Shown one piece after another: positions 35,720-48,298 of a stretch of 64,000 nt of DNA. Origin of the DNA: Nepenthes gracilis (Eukaryota; Streptophyta; Magnoliopsida; Caryophyllales; Nepenthaceae); contig BSYO01000020.1 in NCBI GenBank assembly GCA_033239525.1, positions 11,162,308-11,226,307 of the forward strand, given 5' to 3'. Each line of letters begins with the position of its first letter. Position 1 is the first letter of the stretch. The position numbers and the translations under genes were made by a program. The notes beneath the pieces were generated by a model. The model saw only the letters and a list, made by a program, of their open reading frames with translations, had not been told where the DNA came from and ran no database searches.

Positions 35720-38420
35720 AATATCAGTTCTAACTAAAGGCACTGTCATATTACTTAATCCAAATTTGTTTCTAAATTTGGCTCATTGTTATTCATATAT
35801 GTTTCATAGAGGTCATTTATCTCTTCACCGATAGGAATATTATAAAAGTTATTTAGTATAGACCTAATAACAATTCATTAATTCAAATCTATATGGTCTA
35901 TCACGTAATAAAATTGTTCAACTCAGCATGTTAAAACATAAGGCTCATCAGTTTGTAAAACTTTAGGGACTTTTATTATTATGAACCTATTTGGTTCCTT
36001 TTTTATACATTTTTTCATATCATATATGTCAGACCAATCAACAAAAAAACATTATCGTATTTTTACTATTATACTCTAATTCGATAATCTCTCTTAATAA
36101 TTCAAGGTAGTCTATTTCTCTACTATGTAAATTACATTACCACCACTTTACTATTCTGTATTTTACACTTTCTTACTCGAATTTCTGTATGAAATCTGTA
36201 TCTATTGACCACATATGATGAATAACAAGTCACTCTTCTAATTGAAACTTGAGCTAAATATAAAAGATATTTGCTTACTCTTTCATCCCATTTGTTCATT
36301 AATTCTACAATCAATTAAACACAATAAACGTTAAAAGACATTAATAAGTATTAAAATTTAGTAAGTATTAATAAAACGTATCAAACCATATAGAATGTAT
36401 AAAAATTTACTTATTCTGTATTCAAACCACTCTAACAAATCAGCATTCCGATCTTGATTGATATTTTTATACTCTCTGTTCATCATCAAATATTGAAATC
36501 ATTTATATTAATAAGTGATAGATTAAAACACATATATACTATAATAATTATGTTACTATATACCATAATAATAAAGTATCTTACTTTATAAAAGGTTACA
36601 CTTATTTACAATTTCTCAAAATATATAGTTGAGCTCTTCTCCAATATTAAAAGCTTAACTCTTTAATACTTCTTTTGCCTAATGGTCTTTCAAATTTAGA
36701 AAATACAAATAACCCCACATGTTGTATTTCACTACCGTCAAAATTTCTTTCTTAAGATTGAATCTTGTTTCTGTCCTACCCAAATATCTAGAATAAAATA
36801 CAATATATTTTCCTACAATGTAACATTCAGCTATAGAGCCTTTTGAGCAAGTTTTGTTAAGTATATATGATTTTAACTTACGCATGTACCAATAAATAAA
36901 ATTTTGTTAATTCAAATTTCATAATCATTATGTTTAAAGTACACATGTTATAAATTTTAGGGATATTTTATCTTTTAAATGGATACATCCACCAATATTG
37001 AACTAGTTCTGTAACTTTTGTCCCAATTGCCAAATGAATAGATAAGTGTAACATGATATTAAAAAAAGTGGGGGAAAGATACATTCCATTTTTTAAATGG
37101 TCAAAATAATATTTCGTTCTAATTTTTTCAATGCATCCACTCATAATATTTTTCACATAACTTGCTTAAAGAACACACTTAATTTAACTACTGACTTATA
37201 TACTTTTATAACTAAGATACCACGAAATGTCGGGGAAACCAGGTCTTGTATAAACATATGATAATTATGACTTTTTATCCCTAAAATTTTACCATCAATA
37301 CAATTTACACGTTGAGTTATATTGGAAAAGTAACCTTCGGGAGCTTTTAGATTTGCAAGAAACTTACAAACAACATTTTTTCTTTCAATGTCAATATATA
37401 GGTAGCTTTAGAAATTAAATATTTATCTCTGATTTCAATAGGATTCAAGTCATTTCGAATTTCTATATTCCTCAAGTCTAGACAAGAATTCACATTATCC
37501 TTTATCCTCCCATCAATGCCTAATACTGTTCCTATAATGCTTTTGCAGACATTTTTATCAATATGCATAACATCTAAATTATGACAAATTAAAACTTTAC
37601 TATAATAAAGCAATTTAAAAAATACTTTTCTTTTTCTAATTATATTTGAGAGTGTGTTCAAGTTGCTTTTATTTGGTATCGACCTTCCCAAATATCAGAT
37701 TATCACGTCCACTAAGTTGATTAAGGATATCATCCCCTAAAAATAGTTTAAGACAATGTTAAAATTCTATAGTGTCGTCAAAGGATTTTTCATCAAATCT
37801 CCATTTATAATTGGCTTTCAAGAATTTATATTGACACATATAATACAATTTATGACCATGTGACAATCTATAAGATGATGTATCGACATTACAACTAGGA
37901 TAAGCAAATCTTCCTTTTGTACTCTAACTTGATAAATTTTCATAAGCTGAAAAATCATTGATAGTCCACAATAATGATGCATGTAATTTAAAATTATTTG
38001 AACTGAAGGTATTATAAGTTTCAACCCCAACATACCATAATTCCATAAGCTCATCTATTAATAATTCCAAGAATACATTAATATCTTTTCCAGGAGCTTT
38101 TGGATTAGGAATTAATAATGATAGTATAAACTATTCGCTTTTTATACACATCCAAGGTGAGAGATTGTATGAAACTAATATTATTGGCCGTATGTTGTAA
38201 GATATACTTAAGTTTTCAAAATGACTAAATCCATCAAAAGTTAAACCAAAACTCACATTTGGGGTATTTAGTGCAAAGTTTAAGTATATTTTATCCAAAG
38301 ATTTTCAAACATTTAAGTCAACTGGATGTCTCAAAACTCTATCATTAGGACATTTCTCCTTATGCTATTACATATAAGATACTATTTTTGAAGACATGTA
38401 AAATCTAGTTTTGGTCATTG
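35720..38420 (-). pseudogene. CACTA (En/Spm) transposase, Tnp2-like, decayed
   Basis: Tnp2-type transposase, which in the family binds element ends and catalyses cut-and-paste transposition. On minus, in order: a VLRHPVDLN segment, LTFDGFSHFEN and LLIPNPKAPG (38.08-38.34 kb), LLWTINDFSAYENLS (about 37.95 kb), HNLDVMHIDKNVC (37.56-37.6 kb), a DUF4218-like HLSIHLA...VQYWWMYPF...LKSY...GSIAE (36.7-37.1 kb), then SSYVVNRYRFHTE (36.2 kb) and a DUF4216-like end. Reading needs several frame changes and has many stops, so it is dead. The open frames at 36132-36314, 36679-36885, 36968-37156, 37347-37691 and 37818-38054 are pieces of it. Terminal inverted repeats were not found. Confidence 0.85.
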
Positions 38421-39064
38421 TAGAGATTTTGCAACTTTAATTTATATATCTTAATTACTTTAAAAAAAAGACTTGTGAAGCTTACTATGTAAATCCCAAA
38501 ATATCATTATTAAACCAAATATATAAAAACTAACTGTAATTTTGTGAAAATTGTTATGAAAAATAAAATGTTTATATAAGTTATTTCTATGTATAATATC
38601 ATTTTTTGATCCCCTTATAATGGATGCCAAGTTACACATTTGGACATATTAATCATTGGTATGCACATATTATAAATAAAAGCCTGTATAATGACAAATG
38701 CTATATGCATTTATAATTCATTTGTATAAATTATGTTATATTCATTGAGTTCGTATACGATATATGTAGTAATATATGCACTTATAATTTTAATATGATG
38801 AGATAATTTTAATTACATAGTGATCTTAAAATGTATATATGATCAATTTAAAATCTCTGTCGCCTTGGTAGATGATGAAGATAAAGTTATTATATTTCTT
38901 TATTTTTTGATTGTGATAGAGATGGATTTTTCCACCTTTCATCCTACCTGATTGAAAGCTAGATTTAAATTTCTAGTCAATTTTGAGATAAATGAGGACA
39001 TAGGAAGATCAAATTAGATATTAGGTGTGTTGAGTTAAAATCTACACAATGCTAATTTTTTAAG
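38420..39064. other. AT-rich spacer
   Basis: No reading frame and no recognised repeat. Ends at the abrupt GC-rich start of the truncated Tat element (GTAGACACCCGACGG). Confidence 0.45.
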
Positions 39065-39082
39065 AAATGTAGACACCCGACG

Positions 39083-40290
39083 GTGATTATTGAGTACCCT
39101 TCATCTTCCGATGATGAGGAGACTAACAGTGAGCGGTTGACAAGGAAGAAGGGGCCCGTCCAAGTAGCTGAAGGCGTCGGGCCATCAGTTGTAATTGAGC
39201 TTATGGAGCAGCCCTTCGAGGATGTAGGCCTATCCGCGGAACCTTCTGTTGCCCCTCCCCCTCTTGAGGAGCCCGTGCCTGATATTTTCTCTATTTTCAT
39301 CGAAGAGGCCTTGGATTGGATTGACAATCTATCCAAGGACATTGTCAAGGGACAGGTAGAGGAGGAAGTTGAGGTGACTCAGGTTGAGGATACAACAATG
39401 ATGACCACTACGACAATCGCTAAGGTTGCTAGGCCGAGGAAAGCAAGGCCGCGGAGTTGCCCACTAGTGAAACCGCTAAGCTTCCTTGCCTGGCAATCCA
39501 AATCTTTAGTCCAATATAGCTCCCGTCCGAGGTCCATGATGAAGCCCTGGTCCAGGACGTCGTTGGGACTTCATACGCTGTGGAAATGGAATCTGTGACT
39601 GCGGACCATCTTATAGCGGCTGATCCCCCAGCCCTTAGTCCTGTTGAAGTTATACTTGCGACCGAGGCCAACGTTGAGGTTTCTGTAGTGTAGGAGGCAG
39701 TTGCAACTGAGCCTGCTGAGTCTGAGGCTCCCAGAGAGGAGAGTTCAACTAGGAGCCCTCTCATCTCGAAGGTACTTCTCTACTCTCTTTCTTGATCTTT
39801 GTACATTTCCTTTTTTGCCTTAATGACACACATTTTTTTTCACAGTTTCATGATTGGCTGGCCTTCTCGATCTAATCATTGGTGACACCACCCAGACCTG
39901 TGCTGAGTTGGAGACTCTCAGGGCCTTAGAGGAACGTGCCAAAAGTCTTGAGCTCAAGCTTACCGAAGCCAAGAGCAAAATCACCACTCTCGAGGATTTA
40001 CCGAAGTCCCAGCAGTAGCAGTACATTTTCCTCCGGGATAGGAATGTTCGTATGGGGGCCGAGCTTATGACTTTAACAAAGGCCAAGGATCTCAAGTCCG
40101 TCGTGAAACGGAAGTACTGGAATGGCATTGCACTGTGTTGCCGCGTAATGAAGATGTTGGTTCCCTAGTTTCCACTTTCCCCGCTTCATCCGAGGAATAT
40201 CAATGCTGACAGCAAAGTGGATTTGATTGTCTACTCTGAGGAGGACGAGGTCTTAAACCCCTCTGCGCCCAGATCTTCCAGGCCTTAGCG
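39083..40290 (+). pseudogene. antisense ORF of the Tat element, with intron
   Basis: Opposite in sense to the pol gene of its host element. The first part is acidic and Pro-rich (SSDDEETNSE, PSVAPPPLEEPVPD). A canonical intron (39772-39845, AAG|GTACTT...TTTTCACAG) follows, then a coiled-coil segment (ELETLRALEERAKSLELKL, about 39905-39965) and a charged tail. Position and make-up match the C-terminal half of the plus-strand ORF at 61.7-63.75 kb, which carries the Transposase_28 domain. The N-terminus is lost at the 39065 break. Internal stops are present. Function unknown. Confidence 0.6.
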
Positions 40291-40568
40291 CACCACTATA
40301 TATGTGTTTTTGTTTTCCTTTTTTGTTGTACATGCACGTATCAATGAAAGTTTTTCTTTTCTTGTGCAACCTCTCTTCTTTATTTGTGTTTATGGTTCTT
40401 TATCAGACGTAGACCTTTAGGAAGTTTTATCCTTCATGAGCAAAGTGTCTGAACCATTTGATAGTCTTTGGCTGAAGATGTTACCTCTAGGGTCTTTGCA
40501 TGCTTGCCATTTTTTGAAGCCCCCTAAGTTTTAAGTTCAATCTCTTGTGGGATGGCTGGCGTCATGGC

Positions 40569-40751
40569 CAAGTTTTTGAGTACGGCCTCTTAATTGGCCG
40601 CTCAGACTTAATCGATTTTTTTAATACGACCTCTTAATGGGCCCCTCGGATTTAGCTGAGTTTTCTAGTACGATCTCATAATGTGCCACTCAGACTTAGC
40701 CAAATTTTTTAGTACGACATCTTAATGGGCTGCTCGGACTTAGCTGAGTTT
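40569..40751 (-). repeat. tandem array in the Tat element, 4 units of about 44 bp
   Basis: Unit TTTTTNAGTACGACCTCTTA then ATGGGCCNCTCNGACTTAGC repeats at 40570, 40615, 40659 and 40702 with substitutions only. It lies between integrase and the antisense ORF. This 3' region of Tat/Ogre elements is known to breed tandem repeats. Confidence 0.85.
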
Positions 40752-40959
40752 TAGAGCAAGTGAAATGGATCCTTTCACTTGATTTAGAGGTAGCTATGCG
40801 TTGCATATTTATGAAATGACATGCAAACACACGACTGAATGCGAAATAATAATTGAGTAAAAACTGTTATTTTATTAATGAAATATGATACAAGCATGTC
40901 AAATGATGCAATTAACTATACCTGTGTGTCATACATATTTACTGGTAGATTTCTTGGTG

Positions 40960-42330
40960 TGAATGGCATTCAATGTTTGAGGGATAAGTCTTCCATCCTG
41001 GGTGCGTAGCTTGTACACCCCATTTCAGAGGATAGTTGAGACTAAGAACGGTCCCTTCAAATTTGAAGATAGCTTATTCTAATCGGTATTTTTGCCGGTG
41101 GCCTCAATGTTTCTCAGAACTAAGTCTCCTATTTCGAACTAACGCATCTTCACCCTCTTATTGTAATACCGGCAACCCCCCTGCTAGTACGCTGCCATGC
41201 GTAGTCTCGTTGTGTCTCGGGCCTTTTCGAGTAGGTTGAGGTTCTCCCGGAGTCACTGTAACATTATTCTGTGGATTGAAGATTTTCATTCAAAGGTTGT
41301 GCAGTTCGACTTTTACTGGTACGACTGCCTCGATCCTATAACACGGGTTGAAGGGAGTTTTGCGTGTTAGCTCCCTGGGAGTTGTCTTGTACAACCATAG
41401 TACTGATAGCAGCTCGTCAACCTATGAGCCCCCAGCATGCTCCAACTTCGTCTTTAGTTCGTGAAGTATTGTGCGGTTCATGACCTCTACTTGTCCATTG
41501 CACTATGGGTACGTGACTGATGTATGTACTAGTCTTATTTTTATGTTGGTACAGTACTTGGTAAACCTCTTTCCAGAGAATTGGATCCCATTATAGTCAT
41601 AATGTATTATGGGATCCTGAACCTACACCCGATGTTGTGTCTGACGAAGTCTGTTGCGTTCTACTCAATTATGCAAGCTAATGGCGAGGCCTTAACTCAT
41701 TTAGTGACGTAGTCGATTTCGACGATTAAGAATTTCTTCTGTCCAGATGCCGTTGGCAGTGGCCCAAGTATATCCAGCCCCCATTACTCAAATAGCCATG
41801 GTGACTATAGAGCTCTAAGTTCTGTATGCGGCTGGTGAGTAAGGTTGCGGTGGACTTGGCAATTTTTGCATTTCCATACGAAGTCCATGGCGTCGTACTT
41901 TATGGTTGGCCGTAGTATATCCTTACCTCATCAGTTTGAAGGCAAGGTTGTTACCCACAATGTGGGATCCACAAATTCCAAGGTACACTTCCCCGATGAC
42001 GTAGTCCACCTCTTCAGGAGTGAGGCACCGTAGATAGGGGACAGAGAATCCTTGTTGATACAACCGGCCGTCCATGATACTGTACTACCCTTCCATGTTC
42101 TTCACCTTCTTGGCTTCTGCTGCATCTTCAGACAATGTCCCATCGGACAAGTACCTTACGTAGGGGATCATTCAATTGTTAGCGTCGGATATCTACAGCA
42201 CATCTTGGTCGGAATCTTCCACGCTGGGTTTACTGAAGACCTCGTGCATTCCTCGGGCATATTGCTCTAGGTCTCCCGAGGTTGCTACTTTTGCAAGCTA
42301 GTTGGCTTTTCCGTTTTCCTCTCATGGAAT
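40960..42330 (-). pseudogene. integrase domain of Tat element 1
   Basis: Inserts element cDNA into the host chromosome. On minus, in order: a degenerate zinc-binding part with CKNCQVHRN, the core start WLFEW-GLDILGPLPTASGQ, KFLIVEIDYVTK, a further core piece NIGCRFRIP, and the C-terminal RYYNKRVKMR-FEIGDLVLR with a degenerate GPY/F-type end (LKGPFLV, YKLRTQDGR). Stops break the frame repeatedly and the catalytic triad cannot be followed across the frameshifts. Confidence 0.75.
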
Positions 42331-43140
42331 GTCGACCATTTTTACCATCTCAAAAGCTAAGACTAGTCCGCGGACTTTTGATAGATATTCGGATAGCTGT
42401 GGACTGTTCGCTTTAAAGTTTCCTCAGACCTGGTTGACAACTAACTCAGAGTCATTGTAAACAACCAGATCTTTAGTCGAGTACTCCTTTGCTAACCGTA
42501 GTTCCGCAAATAAGGCTTGTTGCTCCGCGGTGTTTTTGGTCGTTGGAAACCTGAGAACAATTGAGTACTTTATGTTGGATCTCTCAGACGTCTCAGCACT
42601 ATGCAAGCTCCACAACCATCCGTCATGAAAGAGTCGTCTACATGCAGAGACCACGTTGTTGGGCTCTGTGATTTTTCAGCATCACAAGTGTCCGAGGCCT
42701 CTAGAGTTGGTGTCGTTGTCTTCAGAATAAAGTCTATCAAAGCTTGGCCTTTTAAGGCCGGCCTCGGAAAAAACTCTATGTCAAACTCTCCCAACTCAAT
42801 GACCCACTTAACCAACCGTCCTGACATTTCTGGCTTCTACAGAATCGTTCTCATGGGTTGGTCGGTCAGGACGATCACTTTGTATACTTGGAAATATGGC
42901 TTCAGTTTTCGAGTGGAATACACGAGCACTAGAGCCATCTTCTCTACGCGAGAGTATTTTATCTCAGAGTCAGCCAGGATCTTGCTGATATAGTGTACAG
43001 GTTGTTGCCTGTCTCACTGCTGCCGAATCAAGGCTGAGCTCAATGCTGTTTCAGACACAGTAAAGTACAAGTACAACTCCTCACCTGATTGGGAAGAAGT
43101 CAAAAGATGGGGTTTAAAAGGTACCCTTTGAGTTCTCGGA
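42331..43140 (-). pseudogene. RNase H regions of Tat element 1 (including plant-type second RNase H)
   Basis: Minus frames carry LVKWVIELGEFDIEFFPRPA, then a WSLHVDDSFMTDGCGACIVL strand in place of the usual W-L-VDGS start of the second RNase H, and later NTAEQQALFAELRLAKE with YNDSELVVNQV. The latter is the E...D pattern of RNase H. The second, plant-type RNase H downstream of the RT-linked one is diagnostic of Tat elements. Frameshifts separate the parts. Confidence 0.75.
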
Positions 43141-44150
43141 AGGCTTCTTCGCTGTCAACCGTCCATTGAAAACCGTTAGTTTTTGTCTCTCTCAGGGCCT
43201 TGAAAAACGGTAGATACTTCTCGGCCGACTTGGCTAAGAAGTAAGACAATGCTGCCAACCTCCCAGTAAACTTCTAGACCTCCTTGACGGTCCGAGGGGA
43301 CTTTATGTCAAGGACGGCCTTGATCTTCTCTCGATTTATCTCGATTCCCTGACGTGAAACAATGTAACCTAAGAACTTTTCAGATGTCACTCCGAATGTA
43401 TACTTGGTTGGGTTGAGTTTCATCTGGTGTGTTCTTAGAATATTGAAGGTCTTGTCTAGATCTTAGACGTGGTGGTCGGTTATCCTTCTTTTGATGAGCA
43501 TGTCGTCCACATAGACCTCTACGTTCCTTCCGATCTGGATTTCAAATATTTTGTTCATGAGCTTCTGATAAGTGGCACCAGCATTCTTGAGGTCGAATGA
43601 CATGACTTTATAACAGTATATCCCTTAATCCGTCATGAACGATATGTGGTCCTTGTCGTCGGGGCTTATCCTTATTCGGTTGTAGCCCGAGTATGCGTCC
43701 ATGAAGTTTAGGAGCTTATGTCTGGATGTTGAGTCTACAAGTGAATTGAGCCTCGGAAGTGGGAAGTTGTCTTTTGGGCATACTTTGTTGACGTCCATAA
43801 AGCCTACGCACATCTTCTACTTCCTGTTATTGTTCTTTACCATCACAATGTTAGACATCAAATCTGGATAATATACCTCCCGTATGAATCCAGCGTCCAA
43901 AAGTTTCTTTACCTCCTCCCAAATGGCCACCAACTTCTCCACGGAGTAATTCCTCCTCTTTTGTTGGACGAGTTTATGATTGAGATCTAAACTCAATTTA
44001 TGGATCATTACTTCAATCGGTATCCCTAACATGTCGCTTGATATCTGGCCAAAGACATCTAAATTTTTTCATAAGAAGCTGATGAGGTGGTCTCAGAAAG
44101 GCTAAGGTAGTGAACTTCCTATCTAGACGGTTTTCTTAGGATCTCTAGGA
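43140..44150 (-). pseudogene. reverse transcriptase of Tat element 1
   Basis: Copies element RNA into DNA. On minus: VQQKRRNYSVEKLVAIWEEV, then KKLLDAGFIREV, MCVGFMDVNKVCPKDNFPLPR, LLNFMDAYSGYNRIRISPDD, KNAGATYQKLMNKIFE, and the catalytic YVDDML with both aspartates intact (43513-43502). KYTFGVTSEKFLGYIVS and the connection domain follow. Stops replace W in front of KMCVGF and in front of GIYCYK, so the protein cannot be made in one piece. Confidence 0.85.
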
Positions 44151-44399
44151 TTTAAAGGGACTCGGTCAATTGCATTTTCAGACTCGGTTTGCTGCAATTT
44201 CATTTCGTTGTGGAAGTCCAGGTCTTCAATGGGTTGAGGAAGAGGTGTCTGCATGACTCGAGACAGATAGCATGTTCGTCCGGCGGCTTGATCTCCGAGG
44301 ACTTTTTCAATCCCGTATGGCGTGGGGAACTTCATTTTTTAATGCAGGATTGAGGTTATGGCTCCGAAAGCAGCTAGGCAAGGACGTCTAAGGAATGCG

Positions 44400-44790
44400 T
44401 TGTAGATTGACGGAGATCTATTACCCAGAAGGAAAGGGTCTTAGTTACTATCCTCGAATAAGTTCCTAATGTGACATCGAGTTGGATGACTTCCTGTACT
44501 GGTACTAGTTCATTGTCCAGCCCGTAGAGGGGTCATTCGGTAGTTGTTATTTAGTTTCTCTTGAGTCCTAATTTAAAAAAAGAATCAAGGTAAAGCAAAT
44601 TTGAGAACTTCCATTATCAGTGAACACTCGTTTCATCTGGTAGTTTAATACTCCATTAGAAACGAGTGCAATTACAACCAGATGGTCAGAATGGGGGGAT
44701 GTTACATGGGCCATATCTTCAATATAAAAACTAATGACCTCATTCCTAGATTTTGCCCAGGCTTCTTCTCTCATACCGCTGGATCCTCCC
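44400..44790 (-). pseudogene. aspartic protease of Tat element 1
   Basis: Processes the polyprotein. On minus: ISFYIEDMAHVTSPHSDHLV then VLNYQMKRVFTDNGSS. DNGSS is the active-site variant usual in Tat proteases. The frame is lost soon after the motif. Confidence 0.7.
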
Positions 44791-46403
44791 GGATGCCTCT
44801 TTCGGCCGGGTGAATCGATATCATGTTCACGACTCTCGCGGCCACTCGATTCCTCGGATTGTCAACCTCACCATCTCCTACTATTCTGGAAGCCTATCTC
44901 AGTCTTTACAGAAAACGGTTATGGTGGCCTCTCTTGATCAGCTCTTTAATCTCTTTCGTCAATGTCCTGCAGTCTTCGGTACCATGACCCCTGCAGTGAT
45001 AGTAGTGGCAGTATTTGGACTGGCCACCACCTTTGGGATTCCTCAGTGCTTTGGGCCACTTCAAAAAATTTTTATCTCGAATCTACATCAGGATATTGGT
45101 ACGTGAGTCGTTCAAGGAAATCAGGTTTAAGGGCCTGTACTCCCTATGAACTGCCTGCTCGGACTTCTGTTGCTTTTTGGGTGCCTGGGAGCCTTGTCGG
45201 TCTTCGTGCTTCCTCTTTCCTTCCACTGTTCTCTGGGGGAGGCTCTCTACCTGGATGGACCTCTTTGCATTGTTTGCTTCCTTGGCCGCAACGTTTGCTC
45301 TCACTATGGTCTAGGCCTCCTTGAACGTCTGAGGACCCTTGTACACGAGTTGCTTGAAAAAGCTTCCTCCCTCCAACGCAGACAGGAATGCGGTCAACTT
45401 GACTCCATCGGTCAGCTTTGGAAACTGCTTGGCTTCGGTGATGAAGTGAGACAGAAAACTCTTCAGGTTCTCCCTGGCCCCTTACTTCACACGAGTAAGG
45501 TGCCATGGTTGCTTCTTGATCCTCCGGTTGGAAGCGAACTGGGAGAGGAAGGTCTCTGCCAACTCGTTGAATGAGCGAATGGAGTTCGCAGGTAACCCGT
45601 AGAATTAGATCCTCATGTCACCCTTGAGCGTCAAGGGGAAGCACTGGCACATAGTCATCTCATCTAAGCCTTAGAGTTTCAGATGCTCAAGGAAGTGATC
45701 TAAGTGGTCCATTGGATCAGTGTTTCCATTGTATACGTCAAGATTTGGCATTTTGAACTTCGAGAGAAGCTACCTTGTCCTGATCTCTATCGTAAATGGA
45801 GATCTACAAAGGTCAACAACTTCTCCCTCGTTGTCGCCAAAAACTTGGCCCCAAACCTTCTCTAGTTTCTCTTCCACTTGAGGTGGAGGTGTCATCTTCT
45901 TCTTATTGAGGTAATTCCTCGACTCGTAGGGGTCTTAGGTAACTTGTGGCTCTAGCAGGCTCCTATCCCTTGAAAGGACTCTGTTACGAGGAGCCACCTC
46001 CTGAACGGGGTGCTCTTGTAAATATTGAGGATTTCACCTCTAGGCTTTCCTACTGAATCTAAGGACCCAAGCGACCTTGAAGGAGCGACAGGGCTCTACT
46101 GCTCGAGGCAACTTATGTCCTAGGGCCCTTGTGCTGACTTACTTGCTTTGAGGTGTGCTTCTTCCCTTTACCCTTCCTCTAAGACGTAGCAGTCTGAGAG
46201 ACCTTGGATGGAGCTCCCTTTGGCCGCTCATCAATTTTTGTGTAAAGGGTCTGAACGGCCCTAGAGATGTCGTCCATCCTCAAGGCTAGCGTTCGGATAT
46301 ATGGATCGGGATGTTCCTCTATCCTGACGCCTGTAACATGGCCATTGCCACATGAGGCAGCTTCCCTGGACGGGGCACTGATTTATGCTCCTGTATTCAC
46401 CAT
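44790..46403 (-). pseudogene. gag of Tat element 1
   Basis: Capsid and nucleocapsid. An ATG at 46403, 45 bp after the primer-binding site, opens MVNTGA, the same start context as gag of element 2 (MVNMRAQ). The capsid shows FKMPNLDVYNGNTDPMDHL near 45.7 kb, then SFNELAETFLSQFAS and FLSALEGGSFFKQLVYKGP. The nucleocapsid has a shortened zinc knuckle KYCHYCRGHGTEDC and ends in KEIKELIKRGH. Early and internal stops make it dead. The plus-strand frames at 44.7-45.6 kb are shadows of it. Confidence 0.8.
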
Positions 46404-46447
46404 TTTTCAGCTTTCAAAATACGTGTTAACCTGACTTTTTTTCAATT

Positions 46448-46463
46448 CCCAAAGACGGTGCCA
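46448..46463 (-). promoter_or_regulatory. primer-binding site (tRNA-Asp type)
   Basis: Minus-strand TGGCACCGTCTTTGGG resembles TGGCGCCGTTGCCGGGG, the complement of plant tRNA-Asp(GUC) used by Tat and Athila elements. It lies five bases past the LTR end. Confidence 0.8.
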
Positions 46464-46468
46464 AATAT

Positions 46469-47515
46469 TGTGTCCTCAGACCCTAGTATTAGTATGGATG
46501 AGAACCCGAAAGTAGGGCAATACTAATACAGTTTGTAAGTAGTAGGGAGAGAGAGATAATGGCACATGACATTTTTACGTGAAAATTCCTCTTCTAAATG
46601 AAAGGGAAAAATCACAGGACTTTGAGTTCGAGAATGATTATACTATTTAAGTGTTTGAGTACAAAGGGTGGAGAACAAAGTGTACAGTGAATCCCAATGA
46701 TCACTATTGCAACACAAGTATTCTCTCAGTTAACAGTGTAAATGACTTGTTTTTTCTGTTTCTATAAACATAAAATGCAAGTGAAGTAAAAATTCGGCCC
46801 CCTAGTTGGTACACAAGTGAATGCTTATATAGTAGGTGGAACCTTCCCACGTGGAGCAACCACATGGAGGTGGTATGTGCAGTGAATCCTACCACCAACT
46901 CTACAAATCTATCTTACTGTGTCAGAAAGATTGCGTGCATGCAGGCTGGCTGTGTGAGACATCACTTCTGCAATGATCATGTATGCTCTGCAGGCCATCA
47001 TTCCCTGTAAAGATTGTGTGTTGTAGAGAGTGTGCGTGCCTTTGCGAACGTCATCCTTCTTAGCTGGCATCCTTGGTCATCCTGAACTCCCTCTTAGCGC
47101 TTGAGCCATTGGAGGCTTTTCAGAGTCCGCCTCCTTGGTGAAGGTTTTGTCCCTCATCAAGTTTGCGAACATTTGGTGGTAGATGTCCTCAGTGCCATAT
47201 ACTCGGGGTTTTATTGGAGACTTCGGTTTCTCACAAAGTCCTCGAACCTTCCAAGTTAAATCAGTTTCTCGGACCAATGCAGCTCTTTGGGCATCTTGGG
47301 ACGAGGGTCTAAGTTCTCGAGCTTCCAAGGCCAATTTAGCCTTTCGGACCAAATCAGCTCATTGGGCCTCTCGGAACGTAAACTCAATTTTCGAATCTTT
47401 TATCTGGGCACTAGGTATTACTACCAATCAATAATAAAAGATATCTGGGGTACTGTGAGATCTTTATTTATATTTATTTTTATTTCAAGTTTGAACCGCT
47501 ATATATTCCTAACAA
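46469..47515 (-). mobile_element. 5' LTR of Tat element 1
   Basis: In minus orientation it ends GAGGACACA right before the primer-binding site. A TATA box CTATATAAG lies at 46832-46824, with the transcribed R/U5 part after it. The outer end is less certain; I place it at a minus-strand TGTTAGGAATA near 47515. No partner LTR remains to check the length. Frames inside it (46704-46898, 47077-47352 and others) are chance. Confidence 0.7.
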
Positions 47516-47519
47516 ATAT

Positions 47520-48293
47520 GTAGCATTGGGCTCACACATTGTTGCCATGCTCGCTATTCATATAACCTATTTATTGTATTACAAGTTTTAAATAAAATTT
47601 AAAAAGAAATTATTTTATTCTAACGAGGATCGTGTTTTGGCCTTTTATCTACGAGTGGCAGGTATTCGATTTTTCAGATGGATTGAATTTGCCCATCACA
47701 GGAAACCCGACCTGAAATTTGTTAAGACTAATTTGTTGTTAGTCAATTTGACTTTGACCAAACCTTAAACTAACTCAGCCCATTTGTCTCTCCCCTTCTC
47801 CACCATCTCTCCCACTCTCCTCTCTCTGCTTCAATTCTTAGCTGCGGTAGCAGTTGAAGAATGAAGGCGGCCAATAACTTCTATATAAAAAGCTGGCTTA
47901 GAAGGAGAAGGAAAGCTTCGTAAAGGGGCGTTGGTATTCTGGCGTGAGAATTACAGTAGAGAGGATATTTTAGTGGGCTTTATTTTTCTGTTATAATTAC
48001 TCAAAACTTAGTGTATTTGGGTTATAAAAAATTGAGTATTTTCTGTTTATGAATATACCCTAGAACTGAACTGAGTCGTTGCCGATGGTCTTGATATTTT
48101 CACTGTTATTCTAATTTTCTATCTGTCAAATTTTTTTTTGTGATGTGTATTTACCTTCAGTCATAGTAAGCTCAGATCGATGAAGTGATTGCCAGCCATC
48201 CTGCTCACATTGTCAACCGAATCAGACGAGATAATATTGGGCACTTGATACCTGACATCATGAGAGAAACTGCACATCCATAAAAGAAAGACA
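47520..48293. other. left flank of the chimeric retroelement; no gene assigned
   Basis: A minus-strand block near 48163-48270 follows an acceptor-like GATGTGCAG and stays open to a TGA (VPNIISSDSVDNVSRMAG), so it could be a terminal exon of a host gene. I cannot name it. Confidence 0.3.
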
Positions 48294-48298
48294 ATGAA

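Larger units (their letters stand above)
39065..47515 (-). mobile_element. Tat-lineage Ty3/gypsy retrotransposon, 5' LTR present, 3' end lost
   Basis: On minus: 5' LTR (about 47515-46469), a tRNA-Asp-like primer-binding site, gag, protease, reverse transcriptase, two RNase H-type regions, integrase, a short tandem array, and then an ORF on the opposite strand. Two RNase H domains and an antisense ORF after integrase are hallmarks of the Tat lineage (Retand/Grande-like). The element stops at 39065 inside the antisense ORF, so the 3' LTR is missing. Stops and frameshifts occur in every domain, so it is not autonomous. Total about 8.4 kb. Confidence 0.85.

Noticed and set aside
45144..45506. 120-codon minus frame in the gag region
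   Set aside because: Wrong frame relative to the gag motifs; the true frame reads NVAAKEANNAKRS nearby.
44734..45574. Three plus-strand frames up to 142 codons
   Set aside because: Shadows antisense to the decayed gag and protease of Tat element 1. The minus strand has capsid and zinc-knuckle motifs, the plus strand has none.
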